DNA of 64,000 bases, taken from contig NZ_JAMOII010000018.1 in assembly GCF_024448985.1 (NCBI RefSeq), positions 1-64,000 on the forward strand, in the 5' to 3' direction. Position numbers and translations under genes: made by a program. The notes under the pieces are model-generated. The model searched no databases. It saw only the letters and a list, made by a program, of their open reading frames with translations, and had not been told where the DNA came from. Origin of the DNA: Stutzerimonas stutzeri. GTDB taxonomy: Bacteria; Pseudomonadota; Gammaproteobacteria; Pseudomonadales; Pseudomonadaceae. Shown in pieces: positions 1 to 8,120 of this stretch (positions within the stretch are counted from its first letter, which is position 1; every line of letters starts with the position of its first letter).

Positions 1-546
1 CCTTAGTGACTGCTGCTCGCCAGCGCCGGAGTAGTACCAACCGGAACTGAAGTTGAACATGCCGTCAGCATGTTTGGCGGTGTGCGATACGAATGAATCG
101 TTGTCGATGGTGTGCTTGTCGACGGCGTTGAAGCAGAAGAGTCCATCGTCGGCCAGTGCGGCATGCACGCTAGCGACACAGGCATTCAGCCGCTCTATAG
201 AGCCGCTGTAGTGGATGGAATACAGAAAACAGGTAATCAGGTCGACCGGCTGATCCACTCTGAAGCCACACATGTCCTGCAGGGAAAACCGTGCTTCCGG
301 GCAGCGAATCGCTGCTCTGTCCAACATGGGCTGGTTGATGTCGAGCCCGCTGCTTTCATAGCCCGCATCGATGAAACGTCGGACATGCGGTCCGGTGCCA
401 CAAGCGAGATCCAGATGCCTGCAGCCTGCGTTACCAAATAGTTGCTGCAACCTATGAATACAGTAACTTTGCGCCTGGTAATCGATATCGGCACACATGA
501 GATCGTAGTAACCCGACAGGTCGGTATAAATGGCGGTTCCGAGCAT
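1..546 (-). CDS. class I SAM-dependent methyltransferase (partial, C-terminus beyond window)
   Basis: The reading frame opens with ATG at 546 and stays open to base 1, giving 182 codons without a stop, so the C-terminus lies outside the window. Residues 45-53 read LDLACGTGP, the glycine-rich motif I of Rossmann-fold methyltransferases. It is followed by SSGLDINQPM, where the acidic residue that binds the SAM ribose is expected, and by ARFSLQDMCGF (motif II/III region). DLITCFLYSIHY fits motif IV. The N-terminus (YTDLSGYYDLM) resembles the small stand-alone methyltransferases that act on small molecules or proteins. The substrate cannot be told. The family call is seen directly; the role is not. 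Confidence 0.82.
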   Translation of the reverse strand, partial: MLGTAIYTDLSGYYDLMCADIDYQAQSYCIHRLQQLFGNAGCRHLDLACGTGPHVRRFIDAGYESSGLDINQPMLDRAAIRCPEARFSLQDMCGFRVDQPVDLITCFLYSIHYSGSIERLNACVASVHAALADDGLFCFNAVDKHTIDNDSFVSHTAKHADGMFNFSSGWYYSGAGEQQSLR

Positions 547-921
547 GGTGGCCCTGAAGTTTGAGCTGGACGTTAGGGGGCGCGCATCATATCCGGGCCG
601 TATGAAATCGCCCATCGATTGCGCCTGGAATTATTTCGTCCTGCATGTCGGGCGCGGTGCGTACAGCCGAATGCCGGAGAGTCTCATCTCGCTGACAGAG
701 CACGTTTCCCAACGAACACCACCCCCGGCCAATACAGCGAAGCAACGTCGCCCGATGCCAGCCAAGGCCGTCAATTAGCTGTGTTTGATCAGACGCAGCC
801 CCGCTTCCGACGCGCGGTCGATACGATTAAGCCGCTGTCCACGGAATCAGCCATTCAGCCCATTCTTTCAACTAGAAAATCTTAAAGAATCCGGATCTCA
901 CCAACTCAACGGATTCTGAAA
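547..921. other. intergenic region between the methyltransferase and the curlin-repeat gene
   Basis: This 375-bp stretch separates two divergent genes and must hold their promoters. Short open frames on the plus strand have no ribosome binding site and no recognisable protein features. Base composition falls toward A/T in the last 60 bases before the curlin gene, as expected of a promoter, but no -35/-10 pair stands out. Confidence 0.5.
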
Positions 922-2019
922 ATGTTCATGCGCTCCCTCCTCGCTGCTGCCGTATCCCTCGCCTTGGTCGGGCAGGCTCAGGCTGTTGATCAAACGGCTT
1001 CCATTGAGCAAAACGGAAATAACAACACCGCAGAGGTCACTCAGTTAGGCGGCACCTATCTCTGGACGGAACTGGCTCAGAACGGCGATTCAAATGAAGC
1101 AACCGTGACTCAAGCCGGCACCAACGTGTCAGTCGAAGCGACACAGCAAGGCGTTGCGAACCAGTTGACGGCCACCCAGGAAGGATTTGGGACATGGGTT
1201 CGGTCTCACCAGGAAGGCGAAGGCAACCTACAAAGCATCGTGCAGCGATCCGAAGGCGGGGTAACGGCGTACGTCTACCAATATGGGGTCGATAACGAGG
1301 CATATGTTGTACAGAACGACGGCGATTACAACGATGGCAGAATCAACCAGCATGGCCAGCAAAACGTGGTCCGGCTGGAGCAGACCTACATCCTGAACAG
1401 TCTCGACGCGACACAGGAAGGGACTCGCAACCTGGCTAATGTTCGCCAGACCGGCCATGTAACGGCCCAGATCAATCAAACCGGCCTGGCAAACCACGTA
1501 GAGCTTCAACAAGGCGCGTATTCGCGGGCGAATGCCGTCATCAGTCAGACGGGGGAGTACAACGAGGCGAGCGTTAGCCAATCGGAGAGAAGTTATGACT
1601 CAAGTAGCGATCTGTATCTGACTCAGACTGGAGCAAGCAACAAGGCTGACGTCTATACAGGCACGGCTGAGGGTCAATTGGATTTCACGCAGATCGGTAC
1701 GGGTAACGAACTGATCGCGCGTCAAGGCGTCCGCAACGGCAGCGTTACCGGTATTTCCAGGGGAGACTACAACGAAGTCTTCTTCGTCCAGACGGGTGAC
1801 GGCAACACGCTTGACCTGGCTCAAAGTGGCGCGGATAACGTGATTGAAGCGTTTCAGATGAAAGATGCGGCTTCAGGAGACGTAGGCATCATCGATCAGA
1901 CCGGTACCGGCAATTACGCGCGCTTGACCCAAGGAATAGACAGCCTTGGCAGCGGTATGGACACTGCGGCAATCATGCAGAACGGGATGAACAACAGCGC
2001 GACTGTCACCCAGCGTTAG
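922..2019 (+). CDS. secreted curlin-repeat protein (CsgA/CsgB-like, functional amyloid candidate)
   Basis: The 365-residue product starts with a Sec signal peptide (MFMRSLLAAAVSLALVGQAQA, predicted cleavage after about residue 21). The rest is almost entirely repeats of the curlin type, QxGxxN followed by xAxxxQ, for example QNGNNN, QQGVAN, QTGEYN, QIGTGN and QTGDGN, at a period near 22-23 residues (about fourteen units). It ends ATVTQR. In curli each such unit forms one turn of a beta-solenoid that polymerises outside the cell. CsgA is about 150 residues, so this protein is more than twice as long. No csgE, csgF, csgG or csgD is near. A strong terminator follows at once, so it is monocistronic. 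A second curlin-repeat gene lies at 11193-12170. No clear Shine-Dalgarno precedes 922; ATG 928 is an alternative start. Confidence 0.85.
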   Translation: MFMRSLLAAAVSLALVGQAQAVDQTASIEQNGNNNTAEVTQLGGTYLWTELAQNGDSNEATVTQAGTNVSVEATQQGVANQLTATQEGFGTWVRSHQEGEGNLQSIVQRSEGGVTAYVYQYGVDNEAYVVQNDGDYNDGRINQHGQQNVVRLEQTYILNSLDATQEGTRNLANVRQTGHVTAQINQTGLANHVELQQGAYSRANAVISQTGEYNEASVSQSERSYDSSSDLYLTQTGASNKADVYTGTAEGQLDFTQIGTGNELIARQGVRNGSVTGISRGDYNEVFFVQTGDGNTLDLAQSGADNVIEAFQMKDAASGDVGIIDQTGTGNYARLTQGIDSLGSGMDTAAIMQNGMNNSATVTQR

Positions 2020-2060
2020 TAGGCCTTTGTAGCCCGAACGGCCTTATCCTGCCGGAACGT

Positions 2061-2091
2061 AAAGCGCCCGATGCACCGCATCGGGCGCTTT
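2061..2091 (+). terminator. rho-independent terminator after the curlin-repeat gene
   Basis: A perfect inverted repeat AAAGCGCCCGATGC / GCATCGGGCGCTTT closes a 3-base loop 42 bases after the curlin stop codon and ends in a short T run. Confidence 0.85.
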
Positions 2092-2237
2092 CGTTACGAA
2101 GCGCCTGTAACGCGCATGCAAAGGCAGCTGCCTCTCCACGGCTGCATGAGCCTCCCTGCCCCATTTAGCGTTGACCGCAACGGCTCCTGTTCGCGTCTGC
2201 AAGGAGGTACATCGTTACATCAATTCGTGCCTAGCCC

Positions 2238-2265
2238 GAGCCGCGAGCCGCGAGCCGCGAGCCGC
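2238..2265. repeat. four tandem copies of the heptamer GAGCCGC
   Basis: Four exact consecutive copies of GAGCCGC lie 58 bases upstream of the RNA methyltransferase GTG start. Slippage could change copy number. No function can be assigned. Confidence 0.8.
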
Positions 2266-2323
2266 GAACGAGACAAGTCCGTATACTCGCCGCTTCCCGC
2301 GAGCCTTCCGTGAGCAGCACACT

Positions 2324-2815
2324 GTGAGCAACAAACGATATGCCTGCATTGGCCTGAGCAACCCGAAATCGCCGTCCAATGTGGGGGCGATCATGCGCGC
2401 GGCGGGCTGCTATGGCGCCGCTTCGGTGTTCTATACCGGCACCCGCTATGACCGTGCGAAGGATTTCATCACCGACACCAAGAAGGTCCATCAGGACATT
2501 CCGCTGATCAATATCGATGACTTGCGCAAGATCCTGCCGCTCGGCTGTGTGCCGGTGGCGGTTGAGCTGGTCGAGGGTGCGCGTGCTCTACCGGAATACA
2601 CGCATCCTGATCGAGCGCTGTACATTTTCGGCGCCGAAGATGGCTCGCTCAGCAAGGAAATTCGTGACTGGTGCGAGGACGTCGTCTACATCCCCACCAA
2701 TGGCTGCATGAACCTCGCAGCAACGGTCAACGTGGTGCTTTACGACCGGCTGTCCAAGGGCAACAACACCCGCTCCGGACCCGAGTTCGGACGCCAACCC
2801 CAACAAACCACTTAG
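2324..2815 (+). CDS. TrmH/SpoU-family RNA 2'-O-methyltransferase
   Basis: The product (163 residues from a GTG start) is a small SPOUT-fold methyltransferase. It begins ACIGLSNPKSPSNVGAIMRA, where N and R belong to SpoU motif 1. It then has YIFGAEDGSLS (motif 2, binding SAM in the trefoil knot) and CMNLAATVNVVLYDRL (motif 3). It has no N-terminal substrate-binding extension, so it is a minimal enzyme like TrmL in size, though its sequence is closer to the generic TrmH-like group. Target RNA and position are unknown. A longer upstream reading runs through the GAGCCGC repeats and is not protein-like, which is why GTG 2324 is preferred. It stands alone, convergent with the TetR gene. Confidence 0.85.
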   Translation: MSNKRYACIGLSNPKSPSNVGAIMRAAGCYGAASVFYTGTRYDRAKDFITDTKKVHQDIPLINIDDLRKILPLGCVPVAVELVEGARALPEYTHPDRALYIFGAEDGSLSKEIRDWCEDVVYIPTNGCMNLAATVNVVLYDRLSKGNNTRSGPEFGRQPQQTT

Positions 2816-2847
2816 CTCGCCGAACTTTTCGGCGATAGTGGCTGTGT

Positions 2848-3480
2848 TCAGGCTTGTCCGTTCAGTCCGGCGATTGCTCCCAGGCACAGCTGCTCCATGC
2901 AGCCGGCCCACTCGTTGATACGCTCCGGCTCGAGCTGCACCAGCATGGCGTAGCGGCGCCCACCCCAGACCGACAGATGCAGCGCCTCAAGGGTGGCTGT
3001 ATCCGGGCGTACAGGCAGATCGTTCGCCGCGTCGATGACGCGATGCCAGGCGCCCAGTAAGTCCTCATAAACCCGGCGCTGGTGCTTGGGCTTCGCAACC
3101 AGCGCTTCCAGTTCGAGCATGTCTGGATGAAACCAGGGCAGATGCGGTTCGACGCCGACGAGCAATCGCACCAACCGCTGGATTCGCACCGGCCAGCCGA
3201 TCGCAGCGGGCTCCACTGCTTGCTCGTCGATTGCCTCAAGCAGCTGCTCGATGCAATACCGCACGTAGCCCGAGTGCAGAGCCTGCTTGTTGGGGAAGTA
3301 GTCGTACAGGGTGCCGATGGCAACGCCAGCCTCAAGCGCAACGGCACGGGTCGTCAGTCGAGACCAGCCATCGCGCTGCCAGATCCGAACATAGCTGTCA
3401 TAAATCGCCTGAACCGTGAACTTGGCGCGCGCCTGGATAGGCCGTTTGAGCGGCTTGGCGCTCGGCAATCGTGTGCTCAT
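2848..3480 (-). CDS. TetR-family transcriptional regulator
   Basis: The product (210 residues) has the TetR N-terminal helix-turn-helix: TTRAVALEAGVAIGTLYDYF at about residues 42-61, with the characteristic GVAxGTxYxYFxxK pattern. The C-terminal ligand-binding region is rich in Trp and Leu and is not specific. It is divergent from the DUF2855 gene, whose start lies about 74 bases away, so the regulator probably represses that gene and itself from the shared promoter region. Other in-frame starts upstream would overlap the neighbour. Ligand unknown. Confidence 0.88.
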   Translation of the reverse strand: MSTRLPSAKPLKRPIQARAKFTVQAIYDSYVRIWQRDGWSRLTTRAVALEAGVAIGTLYDYFPNKQALHSGYVRYCIEQLLEAIDEQAVEPAAIGWPVRIQRLVRLLVGVEPHLPWFHPDMLELEALVAKPKHQRRVYEDLLGAWHRVIDAANDLPVRPDTATLEALHLSVWGGRRYAMLVQLEPERINEWAGCMEQLCLGAIAGLNGQA

Positions 3481-3553
3481 GAAATCCGAACCCGGCGGTA
3501 AAACGAAAGGGCTACAGTCGATGCCATCCCAATATGACCCCAAGGTGCCATCG

Positions 3554-4657
3554 ATGAGCGTCATCCGCCAGCTGCAAAACAACAAGCAAAGCATGGAGCA
3601 AACCCGCATTCAGGCCCTGCCGATACCGGAACTGAAGGCCGGCGAGGCTCTGTTGCGAATCAGCCGACTGGCGCTGACCACGAACAATGTCACCTACGCG
3701 GCCTTCGGCGAAACCCCACACCTGCGCTACTGGGACTTTTTCCCGACCGGTGATGCCGAGTGGTTCCACATGCCCGCGTGGGGGTTTGCCGAGGTCGTCG
3801 AAAGTACGGTCGAGGGGCTGGCCAAGGGCGAACGCTTCTATGGCTTCTGGCCGATCGCCAGCCATCTCGTCATGCAGCCGGTGCGGGTATCCGAGCGCGG
3901 CTTCTACGACGGCGCCGAGCATCGGTTAGCGCTGACCTCGGCCTATAACCAGTACCAGCGCATCGGCACCGACGCTGCGTATCGCGCCGAGAGCGAGAAC
4001 TACCAGATGCTGCTGCGACCGCTGTTCATCACTTCGTTCATGCTGGCGGATTTCCTGGAGGACAACGGCTTCTTCGGCGCGCGGCAGATCGTGATATCCA
4101 GTGCATCGAGCAAGACGGCATACGGCACGGCGTTCTGCCTGCAGAACAATCCGACCGTGACGATGATCGGCCTGACCTCCCCCACCAATATTGACTTTGT
4201 GCAAGGGCTGGGATGCTATCGCCAGGCGCTTGGCTACGATCAGCTCGGCTCACTCGATCCTAACGTGCCAACGCTCTACGTGGACTTCTCCGGCAGCACC
4301 GGACTTCGCCGGCAGGTCCACGCACATTTCAAAGGCACCCTGGTGCACGATTGCTATGCCGGATCGGCGCAGAACCAAGACTATGCCGAGCCCGACCAGA
4401 CGCTAGCCGGCCCGCAGCCACAGCCTTATTTCGCGCCCTACCAGATCAAGAAGCGCAACGCTGACTGGGGCGCTGCTGAGGTCACCCGCCGCTTCAACGA
4501 GGCGCAGCTGGCCTTTATCGCTCGGGTGGGTGATGCGCAGCAGCCCTGGATGCAGGTGAACGAGCACGCCGGCCTGGAAGCCGCGCAAGCCTTGGGCGAG
4601 TCGCTGATAAAAGGACACATGAACCCGCTCGCGGGGCACGCGGTGGTACTCGGCTGA
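3554..4657 (+). CDS. DUF2855 family protein (medium-chain dehydrogenase-like)
   Basis: The product (367 residues) matches the DUF2855 family, which is distantly related to zinc alcohol dehydrogenases and quinone reductases but lacks the usual zinc ligands. The N-terminal half reads GEALLRISRLALTTNNVTYA, a GroES-like beta-barrel opening, followed by HMPAWGFAEVVES and GERFYGFWP. The middle, QIVISSASSKTAYGTAF, resembles the NAD(P)-binding strand-turn-helix but with Ser/Ala in place of the GxGxxG glycines. Substrate and cofactor are unknown. An in-frame ATG at 3521 has a better spaced purine-rich stretch and would add 11 residues. Divergent from the TetR gene, its likely regulator. Confidence 0.78.
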   Translation: MSVIRQLQNNKQSMEQTRIQALPIPELKAGEALLRISRLALTTNNVTYAAFGETPHLRYWDFFPTGDAEWFHMPAWGFAEVVESTVEGLAKGERFYGFWPIASHLVMQPVRVSERGFYDGAEHRLALTSAYNQYQRIGTDAAYRAESENYQMLLRPLFITSFMLADFLEDNGFFGARQIVISSASSKTAYGTAFCLQNNPTVTMIGLTSPTNIDFVQGLGCYRQALGYDQLGSLDPNVPTLYVDFSGSTGLRRQVHAHFKGTLVHDCYAGSAQNQDYAEPDQTLAGPQPQPYFAPYQIKKRNADWGAAEVTRRFNEAQLAFIARVGDAQQPWMQVNEHAGLEAAQALGESLIKGHMNPLAGHAVVLG

Positions 4658-4696
4658 GTCCGCCTACGGGTTTCACGTGCTGGGAGGAATGAATGC

Positions 4697-5122
4697 TTAC
4701 AGCCGTGGTGGCGTCAGCTCGCCGCTCACGGCTCGCTCGCTCCCACGCCTGCGCGAGGTTCGCCGCGGCTGCAGCTGATCCAGCGCCGCGGAGTTTTGCC
4801 TGGCCCACTCGTAGATCAACTCGATTGGCTGAACCATGAGTTTGCCCAGCGGCGACAGTGCATAACTCACCGCGGGAGGCACCGAATCGAGGGTGTGCCG
4901 CTCGATCAGCCCGCTCTCCTCCAGCTCCCGCAGCGTCTGAATCAGCATCTTTTTGGAGATACCCGGCATGCTCCGATGCAGCGCCCCACTGCGTGCAATG
5001 CCGTCATGTCGCGCATGAAGCGTATGCAGAATCATGCTGGTCCATTTGGTCGTGAAGATTTCCAACACGCGCCGCGGGGCGCAGTCTTCAAGCCATTGTT
5101 CTTCGTCAGAGCCCGTGTTCAT
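4697..5122 (-). CDS. HxlR-family winged-helix transcriptional regulator
   Basis: The 141-residue protein has the HxlR layout: an early cysteine (EDCAPRRVLEIFTTKWTSMIL) leading into a winged helix with PGISKKMLIQTLRELEESGL as recognition helix, and a wing SYALSPLGK. HxlR proteins often sense electrophiles or redox change through that N-terminal Cys. The gene is divergent from the SDR gene at 5211 with about 88 bases between starts, so that gene is the obvious target. The Arg-rich tail (RRTSRRRGSER) is unusual for the family. Confidence 0.88.
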   Translation of the reverse strand: MNTGSDEEQWLEDCAPRRVLEIFTTKWTSMILHTLHARHDGIARSGALHRSMPGISKKMLIQTLRELEESGLIERHTLDSVPPAVSYALSPLGKLMVQPIELIYEWARQNSAALDQLQPRRTSRRRGSERAVSGELTPPRL

Positions 5123-5210
5123 GGGGGATGGTTACCATTTGGTGCCGACTTGGATCGGCATTTTCGAGTGGTTAAGGTGCAGGCCTGTTTCATTGTGTGA
5201 GGGTCTGAAC

Positions 5211-6272
5211 ATGACAAATCAAGCACTGGTGGTCGGGGCGAGTGGAATCGTCGGCTCGGCGGTGTCGCGCCTGCTGGCCAAAGAAGGCTGGGCGGTCGCC
5301 GGACTGGCTCGACGTCCCAACGCCGAAGCGGGCGTCACGCCGATAAGCGCGGACCTGCTGGATACTTCGTCGCTGGGCTCGGCGCTGAGCGGTCTTGCAC
5401 CCACACACGTGTTCCTGACGACCTGGGCGCGCCAGGCCAGCGAAGCGGAGAATATCCGGGTCAACGCGCAGATGGTGCGTAATCTACTCGAGGCCTTGCG
5501 TTCGGCTGGCTCGGTTCGCCATGTTGCATTGGTGACCGGCCTCAAACATTACCTGGGTCCGTTCGAAGCCTACGGCAAGGGCTCGCTGCCGCAAACGCCG
5601 TTCCATGAGGAACAGGGGCGGCTGGACGTCGAGAACTTCTACTACGCCCAGGAAGACGAGGTGTTCGCCGCGGCGGCCCGCGACGGCTTTACCTGGAGCG
5701 TTCACCGGCCCCACACCGTGACCGGTATTGCTGTCGGCAACGCGATGAACATGGCGACCACGCTGGCCGTCCACGCCTCTATCTGCCGCTTTACCGGCCG
5801 ACCTTTCCGCTTTCCGGGCTCGGAAGTGCAATGGAACAGCCTGACCGACATGACCGACGCGGGCCAGCTTGCCAGGCATCTGCGCTGGGCCTCGACAACG
5901 CCTGCGGCGGCCAACCAGGCCTTCAACATCGTCAATGGCGATGTGTTCCGCTGGAGGTGGATGTGGTCGCGCATCGCCGAGTGGTTCGATATCGAGGCCG
6001 CGCCGTTCGACGGCCAACCCGCGCCGCTGGAACAGCAGATGGCGAACGACGCCGAGACCTGGACAGCAATGGCCGAACAGTTTGGCCTCGCGGAAACGAA
6101 TATCGACAAGCTCATTTCGCCGTGGCACACCGATGCGGACCTCGGTCGTCCGATCGAGGTCGTAACGGACATGTCGAAAAGCCGCAAGCTCGGATTTCTG
6201 GATTACCAGGCGAGTGACGAGGCCTTCTTCAAGGTCTTCGCCGATCTGCGTGCGAGCAAACTCATCCCCTGA
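5211..6272 (+). CDS. NAD-dependent epimerase/dehydratase-like SDR (PRISE/iridoid-synthase type)
   Basis: The 353-residue product is an extended short-chain dehydrogenase. It begins QALVVGASGIVGSAV, the GxxGxxG NAD(P)-binding motif, at residues 4-18. It has TGLKHYLGPFEAYGKG, where the family carries a K...Y pair in an unusual order, and WSVHRPHTVTG. These features match the PRISE (progesterone 5-beta-reductase/iridoid synthase-like) group of enone reductases rather than classical YxxxK enzymes. GAGGG lies seven bases before the ATG. It is divergent from HxlR. An enone reductase under a regulator type that often senses electrophiles would make sense, but that is inference. Confidence 0.8.
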   Translation: MTNQALVVGASGIVGSAVSRLLAKEGWAVAGLARRPNAEAGVTPISADLLDTSSLGSALSGLAPTHVFLTTWARQASEAENIRVNAQMVRNLLEALRSAGSVRHVALVTGLKHYLGPFEAYGKGSLPQTPFHEEQGRLDVENFYYAQEDEVFAAAARDGFTWSVHRPHTVTGIAVGNAMNMATTLAVHASICRFTGRPFRFPGSEVQWNSLTDMTDAGQLARHLRWASTTPAAANQAFNIVNGDVFRWRWMWSRIAEWFDIEAAPFDGQPAPLEQQMANDAETWTAMAEQFGLAETNIDKLISPWHTDADLGRPIEVVTDMSKSRKLGFLDYQASDEAFFKVFADLRASKLIP

Positions 6273-6331
6273 GTGGAGCTACAGGCGGGCCGGATCACGG
6301 AGGCGAGTCTTCGTGATGTTCCTTTGTAGTG

Positions 6332-6353
6332 CTGGTTCCTATATAGGAGCCAG
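6332..6353. promoter_or_regulatory. 22-bp near-perfect palindrome, candidate operator or hairpin
   Basis: CTGGTTCCTATATAGGAGCCAG reads the same on both strands at 20 of 22 positions, around the perfect core TCCTATATAGGA. It lies 60 bases after the SDR stop and about 115 before the small exported protein. It could be a repressor site or a weak terminator stem; there is no T run. Confidence 0.45.
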
Positions 6354-6467
6354 CCAGCCGGTGAATGGACGCATCGAGCAGTACGGCGATGCTCGCAGCA
6401 CGGCAACTGGATTTCATTCGCCGCGCTTAAGTGATATTACATAGCCATCACGAAGATGGTGGCAGAG

Positions 6468-6677
6468 ATGATACCAAGGATCCGGGCGATACCGCTCATA
6501 ACCGGCGCTGCTCTTGCGCTGACTTTATTCGCGCTTGCGCCTTCCGGCACCAGCCAGGTCGCCGAAGCCGCCTCGTGCGGCCCAAGCGGGGCGAACTTGC
6601 AGCAGGGACCGCGGGGTGGCTGCTTTTACATAAACCGAAACGGTAATAAAACTTACGTGGCTCGCACTTGCTGCTGA
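6468..6677 (+). CDS. small exported protein with GPRGG...NGNKTYV motif (PBCV basic-adaptor-like)
   Basis: The 69-residue product has a Sec signal (IPLITGAALALTLFALAP, cleavage probably after AEA) and a mature part of only about 33 residues. The mature part reads CGPSGANLQQGPRGGCFYIN followed by RNGNKTYVARTCC, with four cysteines. The GPRGG-x-Y-x-N-x-NGNKTYV core resembles the short PBCV-specific basic adaptor domain found in chlorovirus proteins and scattered in bacterial exported proteins. That resemblance is from memory and needs a profile search. The cysteines suggest two disulfides in the periplasm or outside. ATG 6456 would add four residues. Function unknown. Confidence 0.6.
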   Translation: MIPRIRAIPLITGAALALTLFALAPSGTSQVAEAASCGPSGANLQQGPRGGCFYINRNGNKTYVARTCC

Positions 6678-6778
6678 AAAAATCTAACACCTGACAACGC
6701 CTGAGCTAGCCTGGATCGACGTGCTCCCAGGCGGCCGAACGCCATAGCTACGCTCTTCCCCTATTCAGGTGCAACTAC

Positions 6779-7171
6779 ATGACCATTGCCGAAGCCTGCC
6801 TCCTTGTTGCCTGCCTTCTTCCCCTTGCCTGCGCATGGATCGCCAAGTCGAAAGGCCTTGGTAAACCGCGCCGCGACGGCGGCTTCGATAACCACAGTCC
6901 ACGTCAATGGTTGGCCAGTCTGGAGGGATGGCAGGCTCGGGCAAACGCCGCGCAGTTGAACAGCTTCGAAGCGCTGCCGATCTTCATCGCCGGCGTTCTG
7001 GTGGCCGAGCACCTGCAAGCCTCACAGGCGGTGATTGATGGCCTTGCCGCTGCTTTCGTCGCGGCCAGAGTCGGCTATATCGGCGCTTATCTCGCCGATT
7101 GGGCTAACGTGAGGTCGGTGCTCTGGGCGTTGGGGCTCGCCTGCTGCATCGCCCTGTTCTTCATCGGGTAA
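6779..7171 (+). CDS. MAPEG family membrane protein
   Basis: The 130-residue protein has four predicted membrane helices (about residues 4-20, 62-80, 84-104 and 110-129). It has the family's characteristic polar segment after helix 1 (RQWLASLEGWQARANAAQLN), with the ANAAQxNSFEALPIF pattern that in MAPEG proteins contributes to glutathione binding. MAPEG members are membrane glutathione transferases or peroxidases, but many bacterial ones have no proven activity. No operon partner is evident. Confidence 0.82.
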   Translation: MTIAEACLLVACLLPLACAWIAKSKGLGKPRRDGGFDNHSPRQWLASLEGWQARANAAQLNSFEALPIFIAGVLVAEHLQASQAVIDGLAAAFVAARVGYIGAYLADWANVRSVLWALGLACCIALFFIG

Positions 7172-7405
7172 GCCCTCTGTCTGGCCGCGATGGCGCATTG
7201 GTCGCGCTACCGAGCCCCAGCAGCAAGCACGACGCCACGGAATAATGCCTCCCAAACATCTGGCCAATTCGTTGCGCACGAACAAGCCCTTGACGCCCGC
7301 AAGCGCCAAAATCTCTCGCATATTTGGTGAACAACGGCGCCAGGCAGTGGCCAGGCACGCTACCGAAACAGTACGCTTCAACCCCCTCTCGGTGATCGCC
7401 CCCCG

Positions 7406-8059
7406 ATGAACGCCCAACAATCGTTTCTGCTTCGCTACCCATCTGCCAGCCTGCTGCTTATCCAGTTGCTGGGCATCGTGCTGTATCCCTTTCTCGACGA
7501 TTTGCCGCGCGGTCGGGCGATCATGGGGACGTTCGGTATCGTAGTGCTAGTGGCGGCGTTGCGTATGGTGCAGCGCAGTCCGCTGATCCAGTGGGTGGCC
7601 TTCACGCTGGCGGCGTGCATTCTGGTGCTGACCATCATCGGTGAGGTGCGCGGCGGGCTGGAGTTGAGTCTGACGCTGGCCGCGCTGGAGGCGGCTTTCT
7701 ATTTCTATGCCGCGGCCAGCCTGATCGCTTACATGATGGAAGATCAGCGCGCCACTACGGATGAGCTGTTCGCGGTGGGGGCCACCTTCACGCTGCTGGC
7801 CTGGGCCTTCGCCTACAGTTTCATGGTCTGCCAATTGTTGCTGCCGGATAGCTTTACCGCGTTGCTCGATCCCGAAGCACCGCGCACCTGGCTGGAGTTG
7901 CTGTTTCTAAGCTTTTCCATCCTCTCGGGCGTCGGCATTGGCGACATTCTGCCGATCACGCCGATGGCACGTGCGCTGGTGATGCTTGAGCAATTCGCAG
8001 GGGTGATGTACATCGCGCTGGTGGTCTCGCGCCTGATCGGGCTGACGATCCGGCGCTAG
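7406..8059 (+). CDS. two-pore-domain-type ion channel protein with atypical filter
   Basis: The 217-residue protein is very hydrophobic, with about six membrane segments (residues 14-30, 42-56, 63-79, 88-110, 126-146 and 190-212) and a pore loop before the last. The pore reads LSFSILSGVGIGDILP, with GVGIGD at residues 175-180 where K+ channels have TVGYGD. The turn after it (TPMARALVMLEQFAGVMYIALVVSRLIG) matches the inner helix of the ion-channel 2 family. No charged S4 helix or cytoplasmic gating domain is visible. The missing Thr and the Ile in place of Tyr may alter selectivity. Upstream 7172-7405 holds no supported gene. Confidence 0.75.
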   Translation: MNAQQSFLLRYPSASLLLIQLLGIVLYPFLDDLPRGRAIMGTFGIVVLVAALRMVQRSPLIQWVAFTLAACILVLTIIGEVRGGLELSLTLAALEAAFYFYAAASLIAYMMEDQRATTDELFAVGATFTLLAWAFAYSFMVCQLLLPDSFTALLDPEAPRTWLELLFLSFSILSGVGIGDILPITPMARALVMLEQFAGVMYIALVVSRLIGLTIRR

Positions 8060-8120
8060 TGCCTTTGAAAACCGAAGAGCGGACATGGCGTCTGGCACAC
8101 ACTCAATTGATACCCCTTGT

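Noticed and set aside
7022-7420. 132-codon minus-strand frame between the MAPEG and channel genes
   Set aside because: Half of it overlaps the MAPEG gene antisense and it has no family features.
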